The notes below the pieces were generated by a model. That model saw only the letters and a list, made by a program, of their open reading frames with translations, had not been told where the DNA came from and did no database searches. Shown here in pieces: positions 45,747 to 54,404 of a stretch of DNA of 64,000 nt. Each line of letters begins with the position of its first letter. Within the stretch, counting starts at the first letter, position 1. The stretch is from Pseudomonas putida (lineage in GTDB: Bacteria > Pseudomonadota > Gammaproteobacteria > Pseudomonadales > Pseudomonadaceae), in the NCBI GenBank assembly GCA_041879295.1, contig CP047153.1:1-64000 (forward strand), in the 5' to 3' direction. Both the position numbers and the translations under genes were made by a program.

Positions 45747-46064
45747 ATGCGCACACCCAACGAACAGGATTCACCCAAACTGATGGCCAGGTCGATCGAG
45801 CTGATCACCGACCGAGACGAGAAGTTCTCTGAAGTCGTTACCAGCATGGGCAGCTACGGCAACAAGTCCTTCCAGGAGGCCTTCAAAGCACAGTACCCCG
45901 AGGACTGGGCGACGATCGAGCGAAGCTACTCGTTGTCCGGGCTCCACTATGGCGAAGAGGGACGGTTTGTCGATGGGGAATGGACCTTGATTGCGATCGA
46001 GCCTTCACCATCTGCGCTGCTGGACGCGCAGTACTGCGACTACCTGCGGAACCCACCCTTTTAG
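45747..46064 (+). CDS. Hypothetical protein
   Basis: 105 residues from MRTPNEQDSPKLMARSIEL, chosen because GGAG precedes it; the open frame begins 25 codons upstream. Soluble, acidic, mixed fold. Not recognised. Ends before a strong terminator. Confidence 0.65.
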   Translation: MRTPNEQDSPKLMARSIELITDRDEKFSEVVTSMGSYGNKSFQEAFKAQYPEDWATIERSYSLSGLHYGEEGRFVDGEWTLIAIEPSPSALLDAQYCDYLRNPPF

Positions 46065-46128
46065 CGATCGGTTGGCATGCACCGCACTTTGGTCCGGCAC
46101 GCTGCCCGGCCGATTAACGCTACACCCA

Positions 46129-46157
46129 CTCCGGCCATGTTTGGCCGGAGTTTTTTT
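46129..46157 (+). terminator. Rho-independent terminator
   Basis: CTCCGGCCA / TGGCCGGAG with a four-base loop and T7. Confidence 0.95.
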
Positions 46158-46211
46158 GGCCCTTCTGAAGGTACGGCGACCTAGGTTGTCGCCCATGGGG
46201 CAAAAATTAAA

Positions 46212-46261
46212 TTGTCGTATAGTTTAATTAATCGTTGATAAATGTTGTCCTATAGTTTAAT
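46212..46261 (+). promoter_or_regulatory. Operator/promoter of the shared type (copy 1)
   Basis: TTGTCGTATAGTTTAAT at 46212 and TTGTCCTATAGTTTAAT at 46245, 33 bases apart. A sigma-70-type promoter fits between: TTGATA (46234), 16 bases, TTTAAT (46256). The same layout recurs at 51600 and 59681. It lies 80 bases before the methyltransferase gene. Confidence 0.75.
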
Positions 46262-46341
46262 TTCTGTATCCAGTAAGTAAGCAGGCCAGGGGCGCTCCAA
46301 TCCACCTGGCGAGCGCCACACAACTCTTCTAGGACGGCTGC

Positions 46342-47889
46342 ATGCTGATCAAAAAAATCCTCACTCACTTCCACTTCTGTTGCGGCTTGGGCGGTGGTGC
46401 CAAAGGCTTCAACGAGGCGAAGCCCATCGTCGGCAACATGCAGGCTGAATGGGAGTGCCTGGGCGGCGTCGACGTTGATCCGGCCGGCCTTGCCGACTTC
46501 AAGCGTTTGACCGGTGTGGAGGGCACGCAGTTGGATCTCTTCACCCGCGAGCAGTACATCAGGTTCCACGGCAAGGAACCGCCAGCCGGATGGAGGGAAG
46601 CAACCACAGAAGACATCCGCCGTGCAGCACAGAACCGCCGGCCCGATACCGTCTTCATCAGCTCCCCGTGCAAGGGCGCCAGCGGACTGCTGTCGGAGAA
46701 GATGAGTGCGACCCCCAAGTACCAGGCCTTGAACGAGCTCACCCTGCGTTGCATCTGGCTGATGGCGGAGACATGGCGCGACGATCCTGTGCCGATGCTG
46801 GTATTCGAGAACGTCCCGCGTCTGGCCAACCGCGGCCGGCACCTGCTGGACCAGATCGGCGCCCTGCTAAGCCACTATGGGTACGCTGTCGCCGAAACCA
46901 CCCATGACTGCGGGGTGATCGGCGGCTTGGCTCAAAGCCGCAAGCGATTTCTGTTGGTAGCTCGCCATGTCGAGAAGGTCCCGCCGTTCCTGTACGAGCC
47001 TGAGAAGAAGAGCCTGCGCTCTGTAGGCGAAATCCTCAGCCGCATGCCTCTTGCCGGCGACATCGAGCGAGCCGGACCAATGCACCGAGTGCCAGCTCTG
47101 CAATGGAAAACCTGGGTCCGCCTGGCTTTGGTCGAGGCGGGGAAAGACTGGCGCAGCCTCAACAACCTGGCGATCCAAGATGGGTATCTGCGTGACCTGG
47201 TCATCGTCCCTGGATATCGAGCGGGATACATGGGGGTGCATGGCTGGAACGAAAGTATGGGCACGGTGGCTGGACGATCGAACCCAACAAACGGGGCGTT
47301 CTCGGTGGCTGACCCGCGAGCCCGGGCCGGCGCCCTGCAGTATCAGCAGTACGGTGTTCGCCGGTGGCAAGACACCAGCGGCGCCATCATTGGCGTCAAG
47401 AGCCCAGGGCAAGGCACATTCAGTGTCGCTGATCCCCGAGCGGCCAAGATGCGCACAAATGGCGAACCCTACCTGCCTGGCGGGCACTACGGCGTGGTGC
47501 CGTTGCAGGGCGCCGCGGGCGGTCAGCATGACGACGGCCGGTGGCACGTTGCCGATACCCAGCTTCCAGGCGCTGACGAGAAGCTCACCTGCATCATCGA
47601 ATCCCTCGACGGTACCTGGCACCGGCCCTTCACGACCTTGGAGCTGGCGGCGATCCAGAGCCTTGTCGAGCCAGAGGAGCAACTGGAATTGGACGGGTTG
47701 AGCGACCAGGCCTGGCGCGAACGAATCGGCAACGCAGTTCCCCCGAAGGCAGCGAAAGCCATCGGTCATGTGATGGGCACTACGTTGCTGCTGGCCGCTC
47801 AAGGGGAGACTTTCATGCTGAGCAGCATGCCCATCTGGGTGCGGCCAGTCGCAGTAGGCCTGAGCGTATCTCAGCTGGCGGCACAATGA
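46342..47889 (+). CDS. DNA C5-cytosine methyltransferase, atypical
   Basis: 515 residues with C5-methyltransferase motifs: I as HFHFCCGLGGGAKGF, IV as SSPCKGASG (catalytic Cys), VI as VFENVPRL, VIII as LAQSRKRFLLVA, and X as GNAVPPKAAKAIG. Motif IV departs from the usual PCQGFS, and the long insert before motif X (about 290-420) has two repeated modules (FSVADPRA twice), presumably target recognition. No restriction gene adjoins, so it is an orphan enzyme that could protect the plasmid from host restriction. Controlled by the shared operator upstream. Confidence 0.85.
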   Translation: MLIKKILTHFHFCCGLGGGAKGFNEAKPIVGNMQAEWECLGGVDVDPAGLADFKRLTGVEGTQLDLFTREQYIRFHGKEPPAGWREATTEDIRRAAQNRRPDTVFISSPCKGASGLLSEKMSATPKYQALNELTLRCIWLMAETWRDDPVPMLVFENVPRLANRGRHLLDQIGALLSHYGYAVAETTHDCGVIGGLAQSRKRFLLVARHVEKVPPFLYEPEKKSLRSVGEILSRMPLAGDIERAGPMHRVPALQWKTWVRLALVEAGKDWRSLNNLAIQDGYLRDLVIVPGYRAGYMGVHGWNESMGTVAGRSNPTNGAFSVADPRARAGALQYQQYGVRRWQDTSGAIIGVKSPGQGTFSVADPRAAKMRTNGEPYLPGGHYGVVPLQGAAGGQHDDGRWHVADTQLPGADEKLTCIIESLDGTWHRPFTTLELAAIQSLVEPEEQLELDGLSDQAWRERIGNAVPPKAAKAIGHVMGTTLLLAAQGETFMLSSMPIWVRPVAVGLSVSQLAAQ

Positions 47890-48076
47890 TCATGGTCGGC
47901 CCACGGCTCCGGTGTAACCGCGGCCTAGGCGCCAGCTCAGCCGGTGCACAGCGTGCTGAAGACCCTTTAGAGACCGCCGATACAGTGCTGCCAATGATCG
48001 GCAAAACCGATGCCGGGTGCGCCTGGCGTCATCACTACGACGTGAAGATCACGTCATCACGATGAGATGTAGAAAA

Positions 48077-48418
48077 ATGGATGACAGAAACAACGGCCTT
48101 CTGATCGAAGGCTTCGTGCAGGGTTCCTATGACCGCATGTTCGGTGCCGGCAAGTTGGAGGCTCGCCACAACCCGCTTACCAGCTGGTCTCAGGCAACCA
48201 TCTCCAACAGTCAAAGCAACTTCCAGGACACGCACCGCGAGGTGAAGCGCACCTTCGAAGGCTTGCAGCACACGCTCTACAAGGAAGGCGGCAACGATGA
48301 GCTGCTGAACGAGCTTTCTGCTGTCGAGGAGCGTCTGACCAGCGCTACGACCGTCGACGAGCTGGGCACTGCGATCAGCGAGTCGCGGCCAGTGCTTGAC
48401 CAGGTGTTTGGCCGGTAA
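48077..48418 (+). CDS. Hypothetical protein
   Basis: 113 residues from MDDRNNGLLIEGFVQGSYD; an ATG five codons earlier is an alternative, and neither has a strong ribosome site. Helical, soluble, acidic C-terminus (ELLNELSAVEERLTSATTVD). Not recognised. Lies between the two methyltransferase genes. Confidence 0.6.
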   Translation: MDDRNNGLLIEGFVQGSYDRMFGAGKLEARHNPLTSWSQATISNSQSNFQDTHREVKRTFEGLQHTLYKEGGNDELLNELSAVEERLTSATTVDELGTAISESRPVLDQVFGR

Positions 48419-48488
48419 GGCAGCCGCTTGAGGCCCTGGACAGCGTTCAGGGCTTCTCACTGATCAGTGCACGCATGAGCCACCTCAC

Positions 48489-48638
48489 ATGCTTGGGCGC
48501 TGTGTGGCCAACCCGGACAAGCCCGGTTACTTCATTCACGCAGATCCAGATCTATGCAGCGACTGCCTGGCGGCGGCGACCACTCTGCGCTTCGCTACTG
48601 GCCGCTACGCCGAGGGCATGTGGTCAATGGCGCGCTGA
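48489..48638 (+). CDS. Small Cys-containing protein (49 aa)
   Basis: MLGRCVANPDKPGYFIHADP and CSDCLAAATTLRFATGR are continuous in one frame to a TGA at 48636. The single CxxC plus an N-terminal Cys could bind zinc. No clear ribosome site. It reads better than the longer overlapping frame at 48475-48720, which I take as a shadow. Confidence 0.5.
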   Translation: MLGRCVANPDKPGYFIHADPDLCSDCLAAATTLRFATGRYAEGMWSMAR

Positions 48639-48716
48639 CGCAGACCTACACGAAGAGATAACCAACCACTTCAGCCGCATCCGGCCACGGAGGGCGCCGC
48701 ATGAATGGAGAAATCC

Positions 48717-49694
48717 ATGAGCTACTTCTACAAGACCGAATCCCCAAAGCTGCCTGACACGGAAATCACCATGACCACAGCAATCGACCTGTTCGCCGGC
48801 CTCGGCGGATGGAGCACCGGCGCGCGCGCCGCAGGCGTCCAGGTTCTCTGGGCGGCAAATCACTGGCCGGTGGCCGTTGAATGGCACAGCGCCAACCACC
48901 CCGATACGCAGCACGTCTGCCAGGATCTGCACCAAGCGCGCTGGGAGCAGGTGCCAGCGCACGACATCCTGCTCGCCTCGCCCTGTTGCCAGGGCCACGC
49001 CAAGGCACGAGGTAAGAAGTCGGGCAACCCGGAACACGATGCATCGCGCTCGACGGCCTGGGCGCCGGTATCGGCTTTGGAGTTCCACCGGCCTCAGGCG
49101 GCAGTGATCGAGAACGTGCCGGAGTTCACCGACTGGGTGCTCTACCCGGCCTGGCTGCAAGCGGTACAGGCGCTGGGGTATCAGGCAGCGCCGCATATCG
49201 TCGACTGCGCCGACCTCGGAGTGCCGCAGCACCGCGTGCGCCTGTTCATGGTGCTGACGCGCAGCAAGGCGCCGCTCATGCTGCAACTGCCGAGCGAGCG
49301 GCATGTGCCGGCCGCCAGCTTCCTCGACTTCGACGCCGGGCGCTGGTCACAGATCGAGAAACCAGGCCGGGCTCAAGCCACCCTTGACCGGGTGAGAAAT
49401 GGCCGCCAGCGGTTCGGCGACCGCTTCATCATGCCCTACTACAGCAAGGGCTCAGGCACCACCGGCCGGGACATCAACCGGCCGATCGGCACCATAACCA
49501 CCCTGGACCGCTGGGCCCTAGTCGACGGTGACCGGATGCGGATGCTCAGCGCAAGCGAGGCCCTGGCTGCGATGTCGTTCCCGGCTGACACCCTGCGCCC
49601 AGACAATCACCGGCTGACCATGCACATGGCCGGCAACGCGGTACCGCCGCTGGCCGGCCAGCGCGTCATCGAGGCCTTGATGAAGGCCGCCTGA
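48717..49694 (+). CDS. DNA C5-cytosine methyltransferase
   Basis: 325 residues from the ATG after GGAGAAATCC. Motifs: I IDLFAGLGGWSTG, IV ASPCCQGHA (catalytic Cys), VI IENVPEF, VIII VPQHRVRLF, X GNAVPPLAG. It is of normal length, unlike the 515-residue enzyme 800 bases upstream. Again no restriction endonuclease is adjacent. Likely an orphan methylase for epigenetic or anti-restriction use. Confidence 0.92.
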   Translation: MSYFYKTESPKLPDTEITMTTAIDLFAGLGGWSTGARAAGVQVLWAANHWPVAVEWHSANHPDTQHVCQDLHQARWEQVPAHDILLASPCCQGHAKARGKKSGNPEHDASRSTAWAPVSALEFHRPQAAVIENVPEFTDWVLYPAWLQAVQALGYQAAPHIVDCADLGVPQHRVRLFMVLTRSKAPLMLQLPSERHVPAASFLDFDAGRWSQIEKPGRAQATLDRVRNGRQRFGDRFIMPYYSKGSGTTGRDINRPIGTITTLDRWALVDGDRMRMLSASEALAAMSFPADTLRPDNHRLTMHMAGNAVPPLAGQRVIEALMKAA

Positions 49695-49696
49695 CC

Positions 49697-49723
49697 GTAG
49701 GGCACACTTGTACTCCGCCCTAC
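49697..49723. promoter_or_regulatory. Inverted repeat, operator candidate
   Basis: GTAGGGC / GCCCTAC enclosing CACTTGTACTCC, which shares TTGTACTCC-type sequence with the palindrome at 45136. Directly after the methylase gene and 18 bases before the next open frame. Confidence 0.45.
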
Positions 49724-49740
49724 TGTAATCCCCTCAGGGT

Positions 49741-49935
49741 ATGGGCGCCAGCTACAAGGGCACTCACACCTTCGGCTTGAACGTTGAGCGAGACGAGTCA
49801 ACCGAGGACATCGAGATGCGCGCACGAGCTCGTGCCCGGCAGCAGGTCGCCGATGGCGGCTGCTGGCCAGTCTGGGTTGTTCAGGTAAGCAGTCTGCTGG
49901 TTACCCGCGATCATGCTCCCCTCCCGGGCGCTTAG
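49741..49935 (+). CDS. Small hypothetical protein
   Basis: 64 residues (MGASYKGTHTFGLNVERDES …), soluble, Arg-rich in the middle. A weak CAGGG lies before the start. Immediately downstream, a frame without a start (about 49940-50080, reading PEVARLQEAKHDHH) also looks coding, so this area may hold a broken gene. Confidence 0.4.
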   Translation: MGASYKGTHTFGLNVERDESTEDIEMRARARARQQVADGGCWPVWVVQVSSLLVTRDHAPLPGA

Positions 49936-50064
49936 ACCGCCGGCGTCCGCACCACTGCACGCTATGCCCAGTCTCCGAGCTGGGTCGCGCCGATAGAAAG
50001 ACAATCATCAATGACCTGCTGGCGCAGTTGCCGCCAGAGGTCGCACGCCTACAGGAGGCAAAGC

Positions 50065-50709
50065 ATGACCATCACAAAGATCACCGAATGCCCGGAGTGC
50101 GGTGGCAAGTCGCTGACTTGGCAAACGCACAACAAGAACATCAGCGATGCTCAGCACGGGCGCCTGCGCGCCGGCGACATTCGCTGCGAGCTGGTTCTGG
50201 GCTGTGATGCATGCTCGGAAACCCTGGCCATCATGAGCGCCGACCAGGTAGCGGCATGGCTCACAGAACAAGGACAGGAACAGGCTGTTCAGCACCAGGG
50301 CAGTGATGCCATCCCAACGTCCGCCAGTGCTGGCGAGGTTGAAGAGTCGCTGCTGTGGCTTGACGACTTTGTTGCGCGCTGCAATGGAGATGACCGCGGC
50401 TCCTGTTCCGCTGTCGAGACTCTGCGAGCTGCACTGTCCGCCAAGGTGCAGGCCAAGAAGGTCAGCGCCGTTGCCTTGCGTGAGGCGATGGAGAACCTCG
50501 CGATCAGCGCTTCTGTGGCCGACCACCCACCCGTGTTCCTGCCAGCGTCGGTGCGCCAGCATCCGCTTGTGATGCTGGGCGGTGTGTGCGTGCGGGTTAC
50601 CTACTCCGGACTCAAGTGGTACCACGAGCAGTTGGTCGATGACCGCTGGAATGCGCTGGCCGTGGATGAGTTTGAGGCGCTGCTGGTCGAGGCACTGGCC
50701 AAGGCATGA
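50065..50709 (+). CDS. Hypothetical zinc-ribbon-containing protein
   Basis: 214 residues from the ATG after ACAGGAGG. N-terminal zinc-ribbon pattern CPECGGK … CDACSE (residues about 9-50). The C-terminal half resembles small plasmid and phage proteins with a single-strand-rich pattern (VMLGGVCVRVTYSGLKWY). The middle is helical. Function unknown. Confidence 0.7.
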   Translation: MTITKITECPECGGKSLTWQTHNKNISDAQHGRLRAGDIRCELVLGCDACSETLAIMSADQVAAWLTEQGQEQAVQHQGSDAIPTSASAGEVEESLLWLDDFVARCNGDDRGSCSAVETLRAALSAKVQAKKVSAVALREAMENLAISASVADHPPVFLPASVRQHPLVMLGGVCVRVTYSGLKWYHEQLVDDRWNALAVDEFEALLVEALAKA

Positions 50710-50817
50710 GCATGCCCGCTGATCACTGATCTCTCGCGGTACCGAGAGCCCAGTATTGCCCACTGGCCACTGGTGATGGTCTTCGGACCGAACTGGGGTC
50801 AGGTGGGTATGCAAAAA

Positions 50818-50858
50818 TAGGCACATGTGCCTACTCGCATGCTAGGCACATGTGCCTA
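50818..50858. promoter_or_regulatory. Two identical palindromes TAGGCACATGTGCCTA
   Basis: Perfect 16-bp palindromes at 50818-50833 and 50843-50858, 25 bases apart (start to start), just before the gene at 50908. A typical double operator for a dimeric repressor. Confidence 0.7.
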
Positions 50859-50907
50859 TTTACGGATTCCTGATCACAGGCCACTCATCAAGATGGAGAG
50901 CCTCGAA

Positions 50908-51141
50908 ATGGCTGCCACCCCGCGCAAACCTCGCAACAAACCGACTCAGCTGCAGACTGGCATTCTCCTCGCCGCTGCGGATCTCTCTCGCTACATCTAC
51001 GACAGGGCCGATGCCGCTGCGCTGCTGAAGCGGCAGGGGCTAACTGATGCAAACTGCTCGGCCCTAGACGAAATGGACAAAGAGCAGCTGCGGATCCTGC
51101 GCGATGATTATGGGCTCGCCAGACTGCGCGGTTTGGATTGA
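50908..51141 (+). CDS. Small hypothetical protein
   Basis: 77 residues, basic N-terminus (MAATPRKPRNKPTQLQTGI) then helical. GAGAG lies at a suitable distance before this ATG; another ATG occurs five codons earlier. Placed under the double palindrome, so probably tightly regulated. Not recognised. Confidence 0.6.
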   Translation: MAATPRKPRNKPTQLQTGILLAAADLSRYIYDRADAAALLKRQGLTDANCSALDEMDKEQLRILRDDYGLARLRGLD

Positions 51142-51163
51142 GGACCGCCTCGTTCTGTCGTAG

Positions 51164-51415
51164 GTGCGACTGTGCACCACCAGCCACGACGTTCATCCAG
51201 AGCGGCGCAAGAGCAACGACTTCACAGCACCGATCACGGTAAGCGACAACGCCTGGATTGGCGCAGGGTGTGTGGTGCTGCCGGGTGTCAGCATTGGGCA
51301 CAATAGCGTGGTTGCCGCCAACAGCGTGGTCACCGAGGATGTTGTGCCGAATGCGCTTTATGCGGGTTCGCCGGCACGCTTCAAGAAGTGGCTCGTTGTT
51401 CCTGAAGAAGCTTGA
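51164..51415 (+). pseudogene. 3' fragment of a hexapeptide-repeat acetyltransferase
   Basis: About 80 residues match the C-terminal end of maltose/galactoside O-acetyltransferase-type enzymes: the hexapeptide-repeat segment ITVSDNAWIGAGCVVLPG, then IGHNSVVAANSVVTEDVVP and the ending AGSPARFKKW. The N-terminal two thirds, including the start, are missing. Truncated remnant of a chromosomal-type gene. Confidence 0.75.
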
Positions 51416-51599
51416 GAGGAGAGGGTTTCCCATGCTGGGATAGCCTTCCTGTGGGCGCCCAGTCGCGTCCTGATGGCTGAGCCAGGCAGTCGTCCCCCAT
51501 GCCCTTTACTCACTTGCCCCTCGATCGCCCAGCTTTAAGCCATGCCGGGCGCTGCCCGCCGCCGTGGTTCCGCTGGTTTCGATGATTCAGCAGAAAAAG

Positions 51600-51649
51600 T
51601 TATCGTATAGGACAACTTATGGTTGCCATAAATTGTCCTATGGTTTAAT
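51600..51649 (+). promoter_or_regulatory. Operator/promoter of the shared type (copy 2)
   Basis: TTATCGTATAGGACAA at 51600 and TTGTCCTATGGTTTAAT at 51633, again 33 bases apart, with TTGCCA (51623) and TTTAAT (51644) as promoter boxes. The next start codon is 34 bases further. Confidence 0.75.
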
Positions 51650-51682
51650 CTTTTCTCCGTAGTCATCTACCAGGACAAATCA

Positions 51683-51841
51683 ATGCGTACCTTCAAAGGG
51701 TCCATCAAGACTGACGTTCAGGGCTCCGATGTGGAGTTCGAGGTCGAAGACAACGCCACCCAGGATGAAGTCGAATACGAAGCCAAGCAGGCTGCCTTCG
51801 AGCACGTGGAGTGGAATTTCACGGAAGTGAAGGGCGCGTAA
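51683..51841 (+). CDS. DUF7167-like small protein
   Basis: 52 residues (MRTFKGSIKTDVQGSDVEFE …, ending VEWNFTEVKGA). The pattern of a short beta-strand pair followed by an acidic helix matches small phage/plasmid proteins I associate with DUF7167. First gene of the operon under the shared operator. Function unknown. Confidence 0.7.
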   Translation: MRTFKGSIKTDVQGSDVEFEVEDNATQDEVEYEAKQAAFEHVEWNFTEVKGA

Positions 51842-51880
51842 GGCGCTTCAGGCCCCACCCAGATAGAACAGGTGATAGTG

Positions 51881-52441
51881 ATGGAACAGGTTTATCCGCG
51901 GGAGACGCTTGAGCACAAGCGTGCAGGTTTTGAGCAGGGCATCAAGAAGATCGCCGTCGAGCGCTTTGGCCACTCGGCCAATGACAACACCTTCTACATG
52001 CTGATCGAGCGCAACCGTAATGGTCGCTACGCCGTCGAGTGGGTGCGTGGGGCGTGGGAAGGCCTGCAGCTGGCTGAACAGCTTCAGGCCAGCTCGCTGG
52101 AGGCCGGTAAGGGCCCGATGGCGCTGCAGATCAATTTCCCGGCGGCCGAGCGTGCGAGCGTCAGCGATTCCAAGCTCTACAGCCATGCCGAAGTGCCGAG
52201 TATGGACCTGGCCGACGTGGATTACATTCTGCACCTCACCGTGCGGGCTGCCGACCCAGACCAAGAGCGTCTCCTTGCCGATACCTGCACTCGTGCCGTG
52301 ACCTCCGCTCCCAAAGCGCTGGCTGCGATGCAGCAGGCCTACTCGAAGCTGGACAGCGTTGCCTTCGTGTCGGAGGAGGGTGACACCGACGAGGTTAAAA
52401 GCGCCCTGCTCGAAGCCATGGCCGCTCTCTCTGTTCAGTGA
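51881..52441 (+). CDS. Hypothetical protein
   Basis: 186 residues from MEQVYPRETLEHKRAGFEQG, with AGGTGA before it. Soluble, mixed fold, no motif recognised. Follows the DUF7167-like gene by 39 bases in the same operon. Confidence 0.7.
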   Translation: MEQVYPRETLEHKRAGFEQGIKKIAVERFGHSANDNTFYMLIERNRNGRYAVEWVRGAWEGLQLAEQLQASSLEAGKGPMALQINFPAAERASVSDSKLYSHAEVPSMDLADVDYILHLTVRAADPDQERLLADTCTRAVTSAPKALAAMQQAYSKLDSVAFVSEEGDTDEVKSALLEAMAALSVQ

Positions 52442-52529
52442 GTGAGCTCCTCTCTGCGCCCGGGCGTGAAGCATGACCAGGGCGTGGGTCGAGGCCTGAT
52501 AATCAGCGCCAGCACACACAGGATCCAAC

Positions 52530-52682
52530 ATGGACCAGCAGCCGAATTGGCGAGTTACCTACCATGGCAACCAGGGTAATACCATCACCGTCGAGGTGAT
52601 CGCATCCACCTACAGCGACGCCATCAGCAAGGCGTCCGCCAAGCTCCTCAACGTGTACTTCCAGTCTGCGGTACAGATCTAG
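52530..52682 (+). CDS. Small hypothetical protein (50 aa)
   Basis: MDQQPNWRVTYHGNQGNTIT, then VEVIASTYSDAISKASAKLL: a strand-strand-helix pattern with steady coding character. AGGAT lies before the ATG. Part of the operon starting at 51683. Not recognised. Confidence 0.65.
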   Translation: MDQQPNWRVTYHGNQGNTITVEVIASTYSDAISKASAKLLNVYFQSAVQI

Positions 52683-52776
52683 GTCAGCTCCTGAAGCACG
52701 CATCCCCAGCCATAGAGCTGGGTCGATGCCGTGGAAGCGGCGCGGATTTCGCGTGCGCAGCAGGGGTAGGAAGATC

Positions 52777-53529
52777 ATGCCGTTGACCTGGAACGTTGCT
52801 TATTACTCGGGGATGTCCAGCACTCAGGACCTGAGGGCTGCCGTTGATGAGGGCGTCCCAGTAGGTGTTGTTGCCACACTGCTCGACACCCTTAAACTCC
52901 TTCGGACGCTTCCACGTCATTTGGATGCAGGCGGCGCCGTGTTCATTGACTCGGGGGCCTTTTCTGCATTTCAGAAAGGCGAGCTCGTGAGCTGGGAGAA
53001 AGTGTTTTTCGCCTACGAATGCGTGCTGGGGCGGACGGACTACCCCGGGGCGCTGAGTATCGTGGCACCGGATGTCATCGGTGACCAGTCGGCAACCCTC
53101 GACTTGTGGGCTGTGCACGCAGAGCGAGTTCGCACGTGGATCACGGCCGGCGCTCGTGTGATCATTCCCCTGCAGTGTGGGGAGCTGTCTGCCGGTGAGA
53201 TGCTGGCGCATGCAAAGCGGATATTTCAGACCGACCAGTTCTGCGCGGGCATCCCATCCAACCTAGCGGCAATGAGTGCTGAGGATTGTGCAACCCTGCA
53301 CCATCACGACTTCCACCTGCTGGGACGTGTGGTGATCAACGCCGAGTTGGGCGATAAACTGCGTGCCCTGCTGGCCAACAATCCCGGTGCCATCTACACG
53401 GCAGATGCAAACTGGCTGCGCTCCCGCATCAAGCAAATCAGCCTGTCGGCTAAGGAATTGCGGCAAGCGCCGCCGGACAACCCGTTTGAGTCCTCGCGAA
53501 CTCGTGCCGTACGGGCAATGTTGCGTTAG
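52777..53529 (+). CDS. TGT/DpdA-like base-exchange enzyme (putative)
   Basis: 250 residues from the ATG after GTAGGAAG. The motifs AVFIDSGAFSAF, VAPDVIGDQSATL, VIIPLQCGE and FCAGIPSNLAAMS follow the order of a TIM-barrel of the tRNA-guanine transglycosylase family, where a DSGxF motif holds an active-site Asp and a later GIPSN-like loop binds substrate. Phage and plasmid relatives (DpdA) exchange guanine in DNA for 7-deazaguanine bases. No QueC/D/E/FolE-type synthesis gene was seen. The substrate, DNA or tRNA, is unknown. Confidence 0.55.
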   Translation: MPLTWNVAYYSGMSSTQDLRAAVDEGVPVGVVATLLDTLKLLRTLPRHLDAGGAVFIDSGAFSAFQKGELVSWEKVFFAYECVLGRTDYPGALSIVAPDVIGDQSATLDLWAVHAERVRTWITAGARVIIPLQCGELSAGEMLAHAKRIFQTDQFCAGIPSNLAAMSAEDCATLHHHDFHLLGRVVINAELGDKLRALLANNPGAIYTADANWLRSRIKQISLSAKELRQAPPDNPFESSRTRAVRAMLR

Positions 53530-53575
53530 GATGCCTATCACCAAAAAAATTACCCCCTTCGCCAGGAGAGGCAGA

Positions 53576-53938
53576 ATGGAAGTAAAATCGAATCTCTACC
53601 CTTGCTCTCACTGTGACCGCACGGGCACCTGCAATCGTGCCGTTGAAGGCGCATCCTGCGCTGCCTGCGTGAAGGCCAATGAGCTGAAAGGGGGCCATGT
53701 AGGATTACCTTGTGGGACCTGCGGGGGCATTGGTCATGCAGAGCCACTGACTGAACGGTTCAACAAACGCTTGCCACTGTTTATGGGCCTGGCGGTCGTG
53801 TTCATCCTACTGTTTGGTGTTTTCTTGGGCGCTGCTACTGAGAGCAAATACTTTACTGAATTACTCGCTTTTTCTGGCCCTTTGATAGGGGTGGTGTTGG
53901 CCTACTACTTCAGTGCTCGCAACTCGCGGCAGCCATGA
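53576..53938 (+). CDS. Zinc-ribbon membrane protein
   Basis: 120 residues. DnaJ-like CxxCxGxG clusters (CSHCDRTGTC, CAAC, CGTCGGIGH) form a rubredoxin-type zinc domain, followed by two membrane helices (about 72-90 and 98-112). The ATG follows AGGAGAGG. Directly after the TGT-like gene. Role unknown. Confidence 0.75.
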   Translation: MEVKSNLYPCSHCDRTGTCNRAVEGASCAACVKANELKGGHVGLPCGTCGGIGHAEPLTERFNKRLPLFMGLAVVFILLFGVFLGAATESKYFTELLAFSGPLIGVVLAYYFSARNSRQP

Positions 53939-54016
53939 TGCGCGTCACGTTGCCAGCCTAATAACAGGCACTTTCACCGCCCAAGCGAAAAAACGTCTGA
54001 GACACGGACTCAACCC

Positions 54017-54343
54017 ATGACACAGAACACCGGCAGCGCTCTTTGTTCGCACTGTGGTGCAGCTTATCGACTTTCATCCGACTTCAAGCGTGACATGCAG
54101 AGGCTTTGCAACGCATGGCTTAGCCGCCACGTGCGTGCTTGTGCGACCAGATCGCCGTCACAGCGCCGATCCTGGGCGCAGAAGTACGTTGGGAAGGATT
54201 TCACTGAGAGCAGCTTGACGGTCAACCTGGAGCATCCTGGTTTTAAAGAGGTCCAGCTCGGCCAAGCAGTTTTTGGGGGCGCTTCAGATCCCCTCAACCC
54301 ATCTGGCCAGCCTGCCGGGCAGATTCGTTCTTCCTCCTATTGA
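54017..54343 (+). CDS. Hypothetical Cys-containing protein
   Basis: 108 residues (MTQNTGSALCSHCGAAYRLS …) with a CxxC pair near the start and a later Cys pair around residues 31 and 42. The rest is polar. No good ribosome site was seen. Not recognised. Confidence 0.55.
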   Translation: MTQNTGSALCSHCGAAYRLSSDFKRDMQRLCNAWLSRHVRACATRSPSQRRSWAQKYVGKDFTESSLTVNLEHPGFKEVQLGQAVFGGASDPLNPSGQPAGQIRSSSY

Positions 54344-54404
54344 AGGTGCGGGTTGTTAACCGCTCTGGCAGAGTGTTGCAGGGCGAACACCCATTCTGTC
54401 AGTG

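Noticed and set aside
46867..47886. 339-codon minus-strand frame
   Set aside because: Shadow of the 515-residue methyltransferase, which has all its catalytic motifs.
48475..48720. 81-codon plus-strand frame between the methyltransferases
   Set aside because: A different frame (48489-48638) has the better protein pattern with a CxxC motif.
49940..50080. Coding-like frame reading PEVARLQEAKHDHH
   Set aside because: No usable start codon and it overlaps the following gene out of frame; possibly a remnant.
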